Positions 34,253 through 43,138 of a stretch of DNA of 64,000 bases are shown piece after piece. The translations under genes and the position numbers were made by a program. Position 1 is the first letter of the stretch, and every line of letters begins with the position of its first letter. The notes beneath the pieces are model-generated. The model saw only the letters and a list, made by a program, of their open reading frames with translations, was not told where the DNA came from and ran no database searches. This DNA is from Tildeniella torsiva UHER 1998/13D (GTDB lineage: Bacteria > Cyanobacteriota > Cyanobacteriia > Phormidesmidales > Phormidesmidaceae), in NCBI GenBank assembly GCA_019358835.1, contig JAHHIH010000001.1, positions 62,001 to 126,000 on the forward strand, written 5' to 3'.

Positions 34253-35407
34253 CTAGGACGGCTGCACCAGATTTTCGGCCCCGGACACCACTCGGATGGA
34301 TTCAATGCGATCGCCCTGGGTGAGCTGGTCGAGCACCTCTTTGTTGTCCACCACGTAACCAAATACTGAGTAGCGCCCGTCCAGCAGGTTGAGGCCCGCC
34401 GGGGTCATCTCGGCTTCAAATAAGAAGAAGAAAAATTGCGAGGAAGCGCCGTTGGGGTCATCGTTGGGGCGGGCCATACCCAGGGTGCCAAAGGCCGAGA
34501 AGGGCAGCACCGGATCGTCCAAAAACCGACCAATCTCTTCTAGGGTAGTACCGTAGACCGGGGCTTCGTCGCCCTTGACCAAAATTTCCAGGGGTATCGC
34601 CCGGTAGGACTTGGTTTTAGGGTCAATAAACCCATCCTCGGGGCCGGGGGGGTCACCGGCCTGCAGCACATAGTTGTCTTCGGCGCGAATGAACTCCATA
34701 TCGTCGTAGAAGCCCCGCTGCACCAAGTCCACAAAGTTGCCGCCGGTCACCGGGGCGCTGTAGCCGTCGATCACCGCCTGCATCGTGCCTTTGTTGGTAG
34801 TAATTTCTACCGTGGCGCGCCCCTTGAGCTGGGGCAGGTTGCTGTACTCCTCGGGCACCTCAAAGGGAAAGGCCTTGACCATCAGCTCTTCGATGCGGCT
34901 GACATCGTCGAGCATGGCCGACCGCTTCTCCTGCACGGTGGGGCGATCGCGCAGATCCACCGCCTCCCGCAGGGGCACCAGCTGGGCCTGAATATCGTCG
35001 AGGTAGGAAATTGCCGCCGCCCGCTTGCCGTCGGGCACCGCCGCCAGCATCGCCTCGCGACCGCGCATCAGCACCCGCTCCAGCTTGGTCAAATCTTTGG
35101 CCATGGGGCCCCAACGCTTGCTGCGCAGCCACTCTGACAGGCCCTCTAAGTTAGCCTGCACTGTGCGAATGTCGGGGTTGTCAATGGGCAGCGAGTAGCG
35201 CAGCAGAGCGCGACCGTCGGTAATGGCGTTGCCCGGCGGCAGGTAAGCGACCAGCGGCCCGCCGAGAGTAGCTGAAGGCATTGCCAGGGCCGGAGCCAGC
35301 GAGCCCAGCCATACCCCTATCACCACGGCTAGCCCCCACCCCAGTCGCACCAGGGTGGCCCAGCCCAAACTCTGCCGTTGATTCATCGCGCGCATATCCT
35401 TGGCCAT
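34253..35407 (-). CDS. Peptidyl-prolyl isomerase, TLP40/CYP38-type cyclophilin
   Basis: 384 residues from ATG 35,407. Residues ~20-45 are a signal/transfer sequence (GWGLAVVIGVWLGSLAPALA), so the protein works in the thylakoid lumen or periplasm. The middle ~130 residues form a helical, PsbQ-like domain (LEGLSEWLRSKRWG, YLDDIQAQLVPLREAV). The C-terminal cyclophilin domain starts at ATVEITTNKGTMQ and includes GGNFVDLVQRGFYD, FGTLGMAR and SSQFFFFLFE. This is the family of plant CYP38/TLP40, needed for photosystem II assembly. The long variant FFFFLFE replaces the usual SQFFI. Cyanobacterial homologs are conserved beside thiL and efp. Confidence 0.93.
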   Translation of the reverse strand: MAKDMRAMNQRQSLGWATLVRLGWGLAVVIGVWLGSLAPALAMPSATLGGPLVAYLPPGNAITDGRALLRYSLPIDNPDIRTVQANLEGLSEWLRSKRWGPMAKDLTKLERVLMRGREAMLAAVPDGKRAAAISYLDDIQAQLVPLREAVDLRDRPTVQEKRSAMLDDVSRIEELMVKAFPFEVPEEYSNLPQLKGRATVEITTNKGTMQAVIDGYSAPVTGGNFVDLVQRGFYDDMEFIRAEDNYVLQAGDPPGPEDGFIDPKTKSYRAIPLEILVKGDEAPVYGTTLEEIGRFLDDPVLPFSAFGTLGMARPNDDPNGASSQFFFFLFEAEMTPAGLNLLDGRYSVFGYVVDNKEVLDQLTQGDRIESIRVVSGAENLVQPS

Positions 35408-35637
35408 AACTCCTTGCTCCGCCCCAGGCGGCCGTTCACCATAGGCGCAGTGCACCTCTAAACAATCTTGTCATACTCTGGCGGCCCCTAGGCTCGAACT
35501 CATACCTCCGGCCCTCAGCCTAGACACCGCTGACGCGCCCCCAGCCCGTTCGCTGGTTAAGGCTAAATCCTGCGGGAAATGGCCGCAGGGGGGTAAAATG
35601 AATTGCCAAACTTACGACTGTCCCCGTAGCCAGCGCC

Positions 35638-36195
35638 ATGATTTCCAGCAACGATTTTCGCACCGGTACCTCCATTGAGCTAGACGGCTCCGTCTGGCGC
35701 GTGGTCGAGTTTCTCCACGTCAAACCCGGCAAGGGGTCTGCCTTCGTGCGCACCAAGCTCAAGAATGTCAAAACTGGCAACACCGTTGACAAGACCTTTC
35801 GGGCTGGCGAAACCGTGCCCCAGGCGGTGATTGAGAAGGTAGACATGCAGCACACCTATCGCGATGGCGAAGAGCTGGTGTTTATGGACATGGGAACCTA
35901 CGAGGAGGCGCGCCTCACCCCCACTGAAATTGGCCCCCAGGTGAAATATCTAAAGGAAGGCATGGAGGTCAGCGTTGTCAGCTGGAACGGCCAAATTTTG
36001 GAAGTTGAGCTGCCTAACTCGATCGTGCTCGAAGTGACCCAAACTGACCCTGGGGTGAAAGGCGATACCGCCACCGGGGGCACCAAGCCCGCTATTCTCG
36101 AAACCGGCGCTCAGGTGATGGTGCCGCTGTTTATTTCCATCGGTGAACGCATTAAAGTAGACACCCGCACCGACGCCTACCTAGGTCGCGAGTAG
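35638..36195 (+). CDS. efp: Translation elongation factor P
   Basis: 185 residues, the family length. EF-P binds between the P and E sites and relieves stalling at polyproline. [16 protein letters not shown] opens the KOW-like domain [15 protein letters not shown] carries the loop lysine (about residue 32) that enters the peptidyl-transferase centre, and [16 protein letters not shown] is the C-terminal signature. It is divergent from the cyclophilin-thiL pair and about 100 bases upstream of accB, the classic cyanobacterial efp-accB order. Confidence 0.97.
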   Translation: MISSNDFRTGTSIELDGSVWRVVEFLHVKPGKGSAFVRTKLKNVKTGNTVDKTFRAGETVPQAVIEKVDMQHTYRDGEELVFMDMGTYEEARLTPTEIGPQVKYLKEGMEVSVVSWNGQILEVELPNSIVLEVTQTDPGVKGDTATGGTKPAILETGAQVMVPLFISIGERIKVDTRTDAYLGRE

Positions 36196-36297
36196 GTTGT
36201 TTACTGGCTGCTTGACGCCTGCGGCCCATGGGCTGAACAAGCCTGGCCTATTGCCCCCGATTAGACCATCCCTATAAGACCGTATGAGACTTACGCC

Positions 36298-36792
36298 GTG
36301 GAACTAAGCGTCGCCGATTTAAGAGAGTTAGTTAGCGCCCTGAGCCAGAGCGATATTGTTGAACTCACCCTCAAGAGTTCAGACTTTGAGCTCACCCTGC
36401 GCAAGCCAGGGGCGATGGTCTCAGTGGTGGCACCGGCCCCTATAGCTCCCCAGGCGACAGGAGAGTCAGCACCCAGCTCGCCGCCTGTGGCTGAGCCAGT
36501 GTCGGCATCGCCGCCCGCCGCCCCGGCCACCCCGCCGGGCAAGGGCAGCGATTTGCTGGCGATTACTTCTCCCATGGTGGGCACCTTCTACCGATCGCCT
36601 GCCCCAGAGGAACCGGCCTTTGTGGGAGTGGGCGATCGCATCAGCAGCGGCCAAACGGTGTGCATCATCGAGGCCATGAAGCTGATGAACGAGCTAGAGG
36701 CCGAAATCAGCGGTGAAATCGTCGAGATTTTGGTAGAAAATGCCCAGCCCGTGGAGTTTGGCCAAACCCTGATGCTGGTTCGCCCCGTCTGA
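36298..36792 (+). CDS. accB: Biotin carboxyl carrier protein of acetyl-CoA carboxylase
   Basis: 164 residues. N-terminal [19 protein letters not shown] is the AccC-binding part. A Pro/Ala/Ser-rich linker covers residues ~45-80. The biotinyl domain contains [13 protein letters not shown] and EAMKLMNE, with Lys128 as biotin site and the thumb-loop sequence typical of AccB. The start is GTG 36,298; the nearby ATG at 36,284 is out of frame. It follows efp and precedes pyrF by 31 bases. It carries carboxybiotin for malonyl-CoA synthesis in the cytosol. Confidence 0.97.
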   Translation: MELSVADLRELVSALSQSDIVELTLKSSDFELTLRKPGAMVSVVAPAPIAPQATGESAPSSPPVAEPVSASPPAAPATPPGKGSDLLAITSPMVGTFYRSPAPEEPAFVGVGDRISSGQTVCIIEAMKLMNELEAEISGEIVEILVENAQPVEFGQTLMLVRPV

Positions 36793-36823
36793 CCGTTGCC
36801 CCGTACGCCCCCGCCCCCTGCCT

Positions 36824-37549
36824 ATGACCGTTGATCAGCGCATCATCGTGCCCCTAGACCTACCCTCGGCCTCGGCGGCCCTAGCCCTGGTGGATGCCCT
36901 CCCCCAGGTGAGCTTTTGGAAGGTTGGCCTGGAGCTGTTTGTCAGTTCTGGCCCTGGGCTGATTGCAGAACTCAAGGCCCGGCAAAAGCGCATTTTTCTC
37001 GACCTCAAGTTTCACGATATTCCCAACACCATGGCCGGGGCCTGTGGGGCAGCGGGCCGCTATGGGGTTGACCTATTGACCGTTCACGCGGCGGCGGGCC
37101 AGGCAGCCATGGAGGCTGCTCAGCAGGCGGCGATCGCCGCCGCCGACACCGTGGGCATAGAGCCACCTCTGGTGCTGGCGGTTACCCTACTGACCAGCAT
37201 TGACCCTCAAACCCTGGCCGTTGAGCTAAAAATTCCCCTTGACTCCAATAGCTACGCGCTGCAAATGGCTCTACTCGCCAGAGATAGTGGCCTAAGAGGC
37301 GTCGTTTGCTCACCCCAGGAGGCCAGCCAGCTGCGACGCTTTTTGCCCGCCGACTTTGTCTTGGTGTGCCCAGGGGTACGCCCCACCTGGGCCGACAGCC
37401 AAGACCAGCGCCGCACAATGACCCCCGCCCAAGCCTTCAATGCCGGGGCCACCCTACTGGTGATTGGTCGCCCAATTACCGCTGCCCCCGACCCCGCCGC
37501 CGCCTTTGAGCGCATCTGCGAAGAATGTTCTACCGCGATCGCCCCCTAG
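36824..37549 (+). CDS. pyrF: Orotidine 5'-phosphate decarboxylase
   Basis: 241 residues; converts OMP to UMP, the last step of pyrimidine synthesis. The catalytic [14 protein letters not shown] block carries the Lys and Asp pair, and VVCSPQEA and LVCPGVRP are family marks of the group I (short) enzyme. [15 protein letters not shown] closes the phosphate-binding loop. It is co-directional with efp and accB. Its last 25 bases overlap the start of the next gene in another frame. Confidence 0.96.
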   Translation: MTVDQRIIVPLDLPSASAALALVDALPQVSFWKVGLELFVSSGPGLIAELKARQKRIFLDLKFHDIPNTMAGACGAAGRYGVDLLTVHAAAGQAAMEAAQQAAIAAADTVGIEPPLVLAVTLLTSIDPQTLAVELKIPLDSNSYALQMALLARDSGLRGVVCSPQEASQLRRFLPADFVLVCPGVRPTWADSQDQRRTMTPAQAFNAGATLLVIGRPITAAPDPAAAFERICEECSTAIAP

Positions 37550-38205
37550 CCCGCCTAGCCGCTCTGGCTGGGGGCGTAGCACTGCTGCTGGCACTGGGTG
37601 GCGCTCTTCAGGCCCAGGAGCCCCCTGAACCCGAGCCCAGCTATCTGCGGCCCGCCAACCCCTGCCCGAGTGACCCCCAGGTGCTCGCTACTCAGCTTTT
37701 GGCCGACTTGCCTAGCTATGCCAACCGGGTGTCTAGCCGCAACCTAGATCTGTCCACTAATCCCCTGCAACCGGTAAGCAGCATATTGGTGGCCAGTGCC
37801 CCCGATCTCACCCCCCTAGACCTGGCCCAGCTGTCTCCCGCAGGGGCTGCGAGCGATCGCGTACCCGATGCAGACTTGCAGCAGGTGTTCTTTACCACCC
37901 TAGAGCGACAGTACTGGCAAGGGCGACCGACATCCCTGCAACACCACCACTGGTTATTTCTCACCCCCACCCAGGAGGGCTGGCACATGGCCCTGCTGTT
38001 TTCAAGCCTGGGCACTTATCCCAGTAGTGGCCCCTTAGGCTCTATCAGTCGCGCCCCCACCCCACCCCAGGAGAGCAGCGATGGCATTGTCGGTCAGGCG
38101 GTGAGACTCTGGCTGCGCGACTGTCGGGCCGGGGCGGTGTTTCCGGCAGTTCCGGCAGCTACCGAGGGGGAGACAGCTCCTTCAGAGGAGTTAATCGATC
38201 CGTAG
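37525..38205 (+). CDS. Exported hypothetical protein, overlaps pyrF and cofH
   Basis: 226 residues. After a basic start ([10 protein letters not shown]) comes a signal peptide ([21 protein letters not shown]). The mature part is Pro-rich at first and then mixed, with [48 protein letters not shown] and [10 protein letters not shown]; the two cysteines could pair. No family is recognised, though the alternation of conserved-looking aromatic and polar blocks suggests a folded periplasmic protein. The start overlaps pyrF by 25 bases (likely translational coupling). The 3' end overlaps the convergent cofH by 112 bases. Confidence 0.65.
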   Translation: MFYRDRPLARLAALAGGVALLLALGGALQAQEPPEPEPSYLRPANPCPSDPQVLATQLLADLPSYANRVSSRNLDLSTNPLQPVSSILVASAPDLTPLDLAQLSPAGAASDRVPDADLQQVFFTTLERQYWQGRPTSLQHHHWLFLTPTQEGWHMALLFSSLGTYPSSGPLGSISRAPTPPQESSDGIVGQAVRLWLRDCRAGAVFPAVPAATEGETAPSEELIDP

Positions 38206-39326
38206 AGGGTGTCGCGCTGGCGGGCCGGGCGGCCTAGATGGGCGATCGCCCCCCGCAGATCCGCCACCGTCATGCAGGTTCCCCCCTGGGCACCGGCCAT
38301 AGTGGTGATGTGCTCTTCCATAAGGGTGCCGCCGATGTCGTTGCAGCCCCAGGTGAGCGCCTCGGTCGCGCCGCCCAGCCCCAGCTTCACCCAGCTGGGC
38401 TGATGGTTGACAATCCAGTTGCCCAGGTAGATGCGGGCCACGGCCATCAGCAGTAGCGCATCGGCCAGCACCGGCTGATCGCGCCCCACCCGGCGGCGCA
38501 GGGGCTTGGGGGCCTCCTGCCCTACAAACGGCAGCACAATAAATTCCGTCATCGCCGCCGAGTAGCCTGCCTCTAGGGACTGACGCTGGCGCTGGCGCAG
38601 CTTTTCCAGATGAGTGATTTGCTGGGCGGGGGTTTCAATGTGGCCCGAGAGCATGGTGCTGGTGGTAGGCAGACCAATCTCGTGGGCGAGGCCAATAATC
38701 TCCAGCCAGGTAGCAGAGTTGATCTTTTCAGGACACAACACGCGCCGCACGTCGTCATCGAGTACCTCTGCCGCCGTTCCCGGCAGCGAACCCACCCCGG
38801 CATCCTTAAGGGCCAGCAGTACGTCGCGATAGCTCATCCCGTCCTGGCGGGCGATGAACTCCACCTCCTGGGGCGAGAAGGCATGCAGGTGCAGCGCGGG
38901 GAACGAGCCCTTGATGGTATTCACCAGCTTTAGGTAATAGTTCAGAGAGCGACCGTCGATTTTGGCCTCGGGGTTCAACCCGCCCTGCATACAAATTTCG
39001 GTGGCTCCTACGGCGATCGCCTCGGTGGTTTTTTCGAGCATGGGGGTAAAGTCAAGCCAGTAAGCCCCTTCATCCTCGGCATCGCGGCGAAAGGCGCAGA
39101 AGCTACAGTGCTGCTCACAGATATTAGTGAAATTGATGTTGCGGTTGACCACGTAGGTAACGGTCTCCCCCACCTGCCGCTGGCGCAGGGTGTCAGCCGC
39201 ATGGCGAATGGCCTCTCGGGCTGATGGATCTCGCTGCTGTAGGAGCGCTACACCCTCAGTTGGGACAATATCATCCCCGGCCAGGGCCTTTGCAAGAATG
39301 TGCTCAATTTCCATAGCTGCCAGCAT
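38094..39326 (-). CDS. cofH: FO synthase subunit 2 (CofH), radical SAM
   Basis: 410 residues. The radical-SAM cluster motif is CEQHCSFC (Cys70, Cys74, Cys77) inside [10 protein letters not shown]. Further marks are [32 protein letters not shown] and [10 protein letters not shown]. CofH joins a tyrosine-derived radical to a ribityluracil to make 5-amino-5-(4-hydroxybenzyl) uracil. CofG, not in this window, then closes the ring to give FO, a deazaflavin. In cyanobacteria FO serves as the antenna of some photolyases. The last ~40 residues ([17 protein letters not shown] onwards) extend beyond the usual C-terminus and run antisense into the neighbouring gene. Confidence 0.93.
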   Translation of the reverse strand: MLAAMEIEHILAKALAGDDIVPTEGVALLQQRDPSAREAIRHAADTLRQRQVGETVTYVVNRNINFTNICEQHCSFCAFRRDAEDEGAYWLDFTPMLEKTTEAIAVGATEICMQGGLNPEAKIDGRSLNYYLKLVNTIKGSFPALHLHAFSPQEVEFIARQDGMSYRDVLLALKDAGVGSLPGTAAEVLDDDVRRVLCPEKINSATWLEIIGLAHEIGLPTTSTMLSGHIETPAQQITHLEKLRQRQRQSLEAGYSAAMTEFIVLPFVGQEAPKPLRRRVGRDQPVLADALLLMAVARIYLGNWIVNHQPSWVKLGLGGATEALTWGCNDIGGTLMEEHITTMAGAQGGTCMTVADLRGAIAHLGRPARQRDTLYGSINSSEGAVSPSVAAGTAGNTAPARQSRSQSLTA

Positions 39327-39400
39327 CCACCGTTACATCATCACTTTCTTATTGTGGCGACGGACTGGGTTTCTAGCAGGCAAATTTACTGCGCAATCAA

Positions 39401-39436
39401 AAAGTCCGTGTTCCCAAGGCTAGAAACACGGACTTT
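39401..39436 (-). terminator. Rho-independent terminator of the epimerase/Gfo-Idh pair
   Basis: AAAGTCCGTGTT (39,401-39,412) and AACACGGACTTT (39,425-39,436) form a 12-bp perfect stem. Read on the minus strand the stem is followed by T residues, 23 bases after the epimerase stop. Confidence 0.85.
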
Positions 39437-39458
39437 ATTGTGCTTAAGCTGACAACCG

Positions 39459-40517
39459 CTAGCCCTGGGCTACAGGCTCCAGGGTGGGAGTGGCAGGAGC
39501 TTTGGCCAATATGTCGCTCAACAGGTTCTGGTTGCTGACGCTGCGATCGAGGGCCGCCTCCAGGGTGTAGCGGGGGCTCCAGTTCAGCGTTTCCTTAGCC
39601 TTGGCATTGGTGTAGCGAAAGGGCTTCAGTCGCGCATCCAAGCTGGCAGGAATCAGCAGCCCCGGCAGGCGGGCTTTGCCCTTGAGCAGTTGCTGATTCA
39701 CAAACCAGGCCAAACTGGAGACGCCGCGCATCATGCCCCAGGGCATAGGGATGACCTGGGGCGGGTTTTCGGTGCGCTTCACCAGTGCCTGGGTGAACTG
39801 GCGGCGGGTAGGCAAATTGTCGTCCACCACGTTGATCACTTCGCCAGCGGCGGCAGCGCTGCCCACCGATAGCACAATGGCCTCGGCGCAGTTTTCAACA
39901 TAGGTGACGGGAATTAGGGCATTGGGGCCAATCAGCAGCCATTTGGAGCCAAAGTCGGCTCCGTGGCAAGCATTCCACAGCGCCTCGCGACCGTAGATCA
40001 TGCCGGGGCGAATCAGGGTGACGACGGCACCGTTGGCTTTGCCCCAGTCGCGCATCAGGTCTTCCTGAATTAGCTTGGTCTGGGCGTAGGCGTCGCGGTA
40101 CTCGGGTTCAGACTCGATGGGGAAGGTTTCATCGATTACCTGGTTGGCTGGGGGGTTGAAGTAGTCGTACACCGAGAAGGTGCTGGTGGCCACCAGCTTT
40201 TTGACGGCAGCGGTGGTCATCGCCCCCAGCAGGTTTTCGGTGGTGAGCACGGTGCCTGCGAAGCGATCGTAGAAATCGCCGCCCTTGACCGCCGCCATAT
40301 GAATCACGCAGTCTACGTCGCTGAGGGCTTCGGCGATGCCGCGACCCTGGCGCAGATCGAGGCGCACCAGCTCCACTGCAGGATGGTCAGCCCAGGCTAG
40401 CTTCGAGGCGTCGGTGGCGGGGCGCACCACGGCCTTGACGGTGTAGCCCTGGCGCACCGCCTCGGCCACCACGTACTTGCCTAAAAACCCCGAAGCTCCA
40501 GTGATAAACAGCTTCAT
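39459..40517 (-). CDS. NAD-dependent epimerase/dehydratase family protein
   Basis: 352 residues, extended short-chain dehydrogenase. ITGASGFLGKYV is the nucleotide-binding GxxGxxG motif at the N-terminus. VIHMAAVKG and VATSTFSVYD (catalytic Ser/Thr) follow, and YAQTK supplies the YxxxK pair. The C-terminal substrate domain has LIRPGMIYGR and VDDNLPTRRQF. Acts on a nucleotide sugar or a related ketone. It overlaps the upstream Gfo/Idh gene by four bases, so the two probably act in one pathway; a terminator follows at once. The product is not deducible. Confidence 0.88.
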   Translation of the reverse strand: MKLFITGASGFLGKYVVAEAVRQGYTVKAVVRPATDASKLAWADHPAVELVRLDLRQGRGIAEALSDVDCVIHMAAVKGGDFYDRFAGTVLTTENLLGAMTTAAVKKLVATSTFSVYDYFNPPANQVIDETFPIESEPEYRDAYAQTKLIQEDLMRDWGKANGAVVTLIRPGMIYGREALWNACHGADFGSKWLLIGPNALIPVTYVENCAEAIVLSVGSAAAAGEVINVVDDNLPTRRQFTQALVKRTENPPQVIPMPWGMMRGVSSLAWFVNQQLLKGKARLPGLLIPASLDARLKPFRYTNAKAKETLNWSPRYTLEAALDRSVSNQNLLSDILAKAPATPTLEPVAQG

Positions 40518-41572
40518 ACTCGGTTCTCCTGTGCCAGTAGGGTCTCAATCAGTCGGTTGGTTTCATCCATATCTTCAAAGCTCACCGGCATGGGCTGATT
40601 GTGAAGAATGGCGGCATAGGTCTGGTCGAGCAGGCGGTGTAGCCCTTCGTAGGCGGTGCGCTGCATGACTTTGTTGCGGAAGTTTTTAACGCTGGAACTC
40701 ATGAGATCCCAGCCGTTGACGAAGTGGTTGACTAGCGGCGACAGTTGCTCACCCCCGGCCCGAGGAATCACGGTGCGCAGGTAGGGCTGAAACAGGTCGG
40801 TTTCGGCATAGCCCTGGCTACCCCGGACGAATAGGGTAAAGCACTCGGGCTTGGTGTAGCAGCTAAACCGCAGGCGGGCATGTTGCTGGCCGTTGAGCAA
40901 AATGGCGTCGAGGTCGTCGTACTTAAACAGGTCGCCGCCACCGTGGTTGCTCCAAGCCGCCGCAACCCGGTCTACCTCGGGCATAAACCGCAGCAGCAGG
41001 TAGGCCATGTGGGTAATGACATCGTGCACGACCCCGGCGGGCAGCTTGTGGACGGGGTTGGGCAGGTTGCGATCGGCAAAGCGTCCGCCCGCTTCGCGAT
41101 AGCCCAGGGCCACGCGCACCTCAACCTCTTGCACCTCTCCCAGGGTGCCATTTTTGACCATCTCTTCGATTTTGAGGATGGCCTCGTTAAACCGATAGTT
41201 GTGGTTTTCAATTAGGTGAAGATGTTTCTCTTGGGCCAATTGCCAGAGGGTTTTGAAATCCTCGTAGGCTGGCGTAATCGGTTTTTCGCAGATGACGTGG
41301 GCCTGGGCATTGAGACAGTCGGTGACTAGCTTCTGGTGAGTGTTAGGCGGGGTGAGAATGTGCACCACATCAGGCTTGGTTTCGGCCAGCATCGCCTGGT
41401 AATCGGTGAAGGCCTGCCCGGCGTGAAACGTCTCAGCGGCGTACTTTGCGGCGGCAGCAGACAGATCGCACACTCCAACCAATTCACTGTGGTCAGAACT
41501 ATCTAGAAAGCTCAAATGTTGTTTAGAAATGACGCCGGTGCCAATGACCGCAGCTTTTAAAGATTTATCCAT
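40514..41572 (-). CDS. Gfo/Idh/MocA family oxidoreductase
   Basis: 352 residues from ATG 41,572; a GTG/ATG frame reaches 41,599 but the conserved part starts with KAAVIGTGVISKQHL, the Rossmann NAD(P) site. ILTPPNTH and CEKPIT supply the catalytic EKP lysine, and ENHNYRFNEAI and VVHDVITHMAYLLL are family blocks of the C-terminal sheet domain. The family oxidises or reduces sugars or inositols, often nucleotide-linked. It is coupled by a 4-base overlap to the NAD-epimerase, which suggests a two-step sugar or cyclitol conversion. Divergent from the Wza-like gene, 387 bases away. Confidence 0.9.
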   Translation of the reverse strand: MDKSLKAAVIGTGVISKQHLSFLDSSDHSELVGVCDLSAAAAKYAAETFHAGQAFTDYQAMLAETKPDVVHILTPPNTHQKLVTDCLNAQAHVICEKPITPAYEDFKTLWQLAQEKHLHLIENHNYRFNEAILKIEEMVKNGTLGEVQEVEVRVALGYREAGGRFADRNLPNPVHKLPAGVVHDVITHMAYLLLRFMPEVDRVAAAWSNHGGGDLFKYDDLDAILLNGQQHARLRFSCYTKPECFTLFVRGSQGYAETDLFQPYLRTVIPRAGGEQLSPLVNHFVNGWDLMSSSVKNFRNKVMQRTAYEGLHRLLDQTYAAILHNQPMPVSFEDMDETNRLIETLLAQENRV

Positions 41573-41959
41573 TGAAGATACCTGTAGCAAACCAGCCAAA
41601 ACTAACCATAGAGATGTATCTAGGATGAAAAATTGAGCCGCGCAGGGCTAAGTGTACCCATTCTTAACCGCTGTACAGGCAATATGGCTGAACTCAGTAG
41701 GGGTGAGAAGGTTCAGATAGATTGCTGAAAAATTCCAAATCCCTGATTGCACCCTGAAGCGTCTACAGACTACTAAAACCAAAACTTAAAGCTTTGTCGC
41801 TGACCTCTGGGGGGATATTGGCTGCGATCGCATTCCCCACCAGCAACCCCAGCCCCACAAATCAGCCCACGAGACGGCGCTAAATCCTGGCCCACCCCCA
41901 AAGAAATAGGGCAATATTGGGTATTCGCACCTCGCGATCCTGTCCCCACGGTTAAGGCT
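41573..41959. other. Divergent intergenic region between Gfo/Idh and Wza-like genes
   Basis: About 390 bases that should hold both divergent promoters. No RNA gene or long repeat is seen. A 130-codon minus-strand frame at 41,773-42,165 crosses it but has no family resemblance and overlaps the Wza-like start, so it is not called. Confidence 0.4.
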
Positions 41960-43123
41960 ATGGTTTTTTGTGGTTCCGCCAAAGGCAGTGGTTTTGGGGC
42001 TGCTGCCCAACGGCTGGGGTGCTGGGGCAGCCTGACGGGCCTTTGGTTGACCGTAGCGATCGCCCCAGCCCTGGCCCAGCCCCCGCCAGCAGACGCCCCC
42101 ACTGGCAGCCCCGACCCTAGCCTTAGGCTAGACTCTGAGATTCCCAACACCTCAATTCCCAACATCGCCTTCGACGACTACCGACTGGGCCCTGGGGACG
42201 GCATTTTTGTCGGAGTACAGCGGTTTCCCGACCTCAGCTTCCCCGCCACCCTAGACATTCAGGGCAACGTGGTGATGCCCCTGGCGGGCACCCTCAACCT
42301 CACCGGGCTCACCCTAGAGGAGACGCGCGAAACAATTTTTAACCTCTATAACCAGTACGTGGTCAATCCCGATGTGTCGGTGATTCTTACCACCCAGCGC
42401 CCGGTGGAGGTGACAGTGGTGGGTGAGGTGCCCCGTCCCGGACTGTACCCCTTACAGGCTCCGCAGCTGTCGGTGGCGCTGCTGACGGCGGGGGGCTCTA
42501 CCACCTTGGCCGACCTGCGCCTAGTACAGGTCGATCGCCCCCTGGAAACCGGCGAGATCATATCGCGCACGATCGATCTATTTACGCCCCTCCTCCAGGG
42601 CGAGCCCATTCCCCAGGTGAGGCTGCAAGACGGCGATGTCATCACCGTGCCCCGCCTAACGCCAGAGGCGGTAGAGAGCTACGATCGCGCCCTGGTGGCC
42701 ACCTCAACCCTGGCTCGACCCGAGATCACCATCCGGGTGCTCAACCGAGCAGCGGGGGGGCGGGGCGGCGAGGCTCGCTTTGGGTCGATCAACCTGCGTA
42801 ACGGCAGCCGCTTTTTAGATGCCCTGGCCGTGGCGGGGGTCAACCCCGATGTGGCCGCCTACAACCGCATTGCGGTGCTGCGGTTCAATCCCGAAACCGG
42901 GTCTGCCGATACGATTATGGTAGATGCGACAGCGGCGGTAAACGGCGACCTCACCCAAAACATTCCCCTCCAGGAGAACGACATTTTGGTGGTTGACCGC
43001 AACCTGCTGGCGCGGGTCAGCTATGCTCTCAATACCTTTACCCAGCCCTTCCGCGATGTACTGGGGTTCTTACTCTTTTTCGACTCGTTAACTGATTCGG
43101 CAGACTCGTTATTTAGGCCCTAG
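41960..43123 (+). CDS. Polysaccharide export protein, Wza-like (Poly_export + SLBB)
   Basis: 387 residues with a signal peptide (SLTGLWLTVAIAPALAQ). YRLGPGDGIFVGV begins the polysaccharide-export domain. VSVILTTQRPVEVTVVGEVPRPGLYPL is the first SLBB-type segment, and a second follows around residues 250-300 (GSRFLDALAVAGVN). Such proteins form the outer-membrane channel and periplasmic barrel for capsule or slime export. No typical lipobox is seen; the Cys at about residue 21 sits before the hydrophobic core. It lies 15 bases before the Wzc-like gene, so the pair forms the export and copolymerase unit that the glycosyltransferase locus lacks. Confidence 0.9.
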   Translation: MVFCGSAKGSGFGAAAQRLGCWGSLTGLWLTVAIAPALAQPPPADAPTGSPDPSLRLDSEIPNTSIPNIAFDDYRLGPGDGIFVGVQRFPDLSFPATLDIQGNVVMPLAGTLNLTGLTLEETRETIFNLYNQYVVNPDVSVILTTQRPVEVTVVGEVPRPGLYPLQAPQLSVALLTAGGSTTLADLRLVQVDRPLETGEIISRTIDLFTPLLQGEPIPQVRLQDGDVITVPRLTPEAVESYDRALVATSTLARPEITIRVLNRAAGGRGGEARFGSINLRNGSRFLDALAVAGVNPDVAAYNRIAVLRFNPETGSADTIMVDATAAVNGDLTQNIPLQENDILVVDRNLLARVSYALNTFTQPFRDVLGFLLFFDSLTDSADSLFRP

Positions 43124-43138
43124 CCCCCCAGAGCCGCG

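Noticed and set aside
41773-42165. 130-codon minus-strand frame at the Wza-like start
   Set aside because: Overlaps the signal-peptide region of a convincing export protein and shows no recognisable domain or ribosome site.
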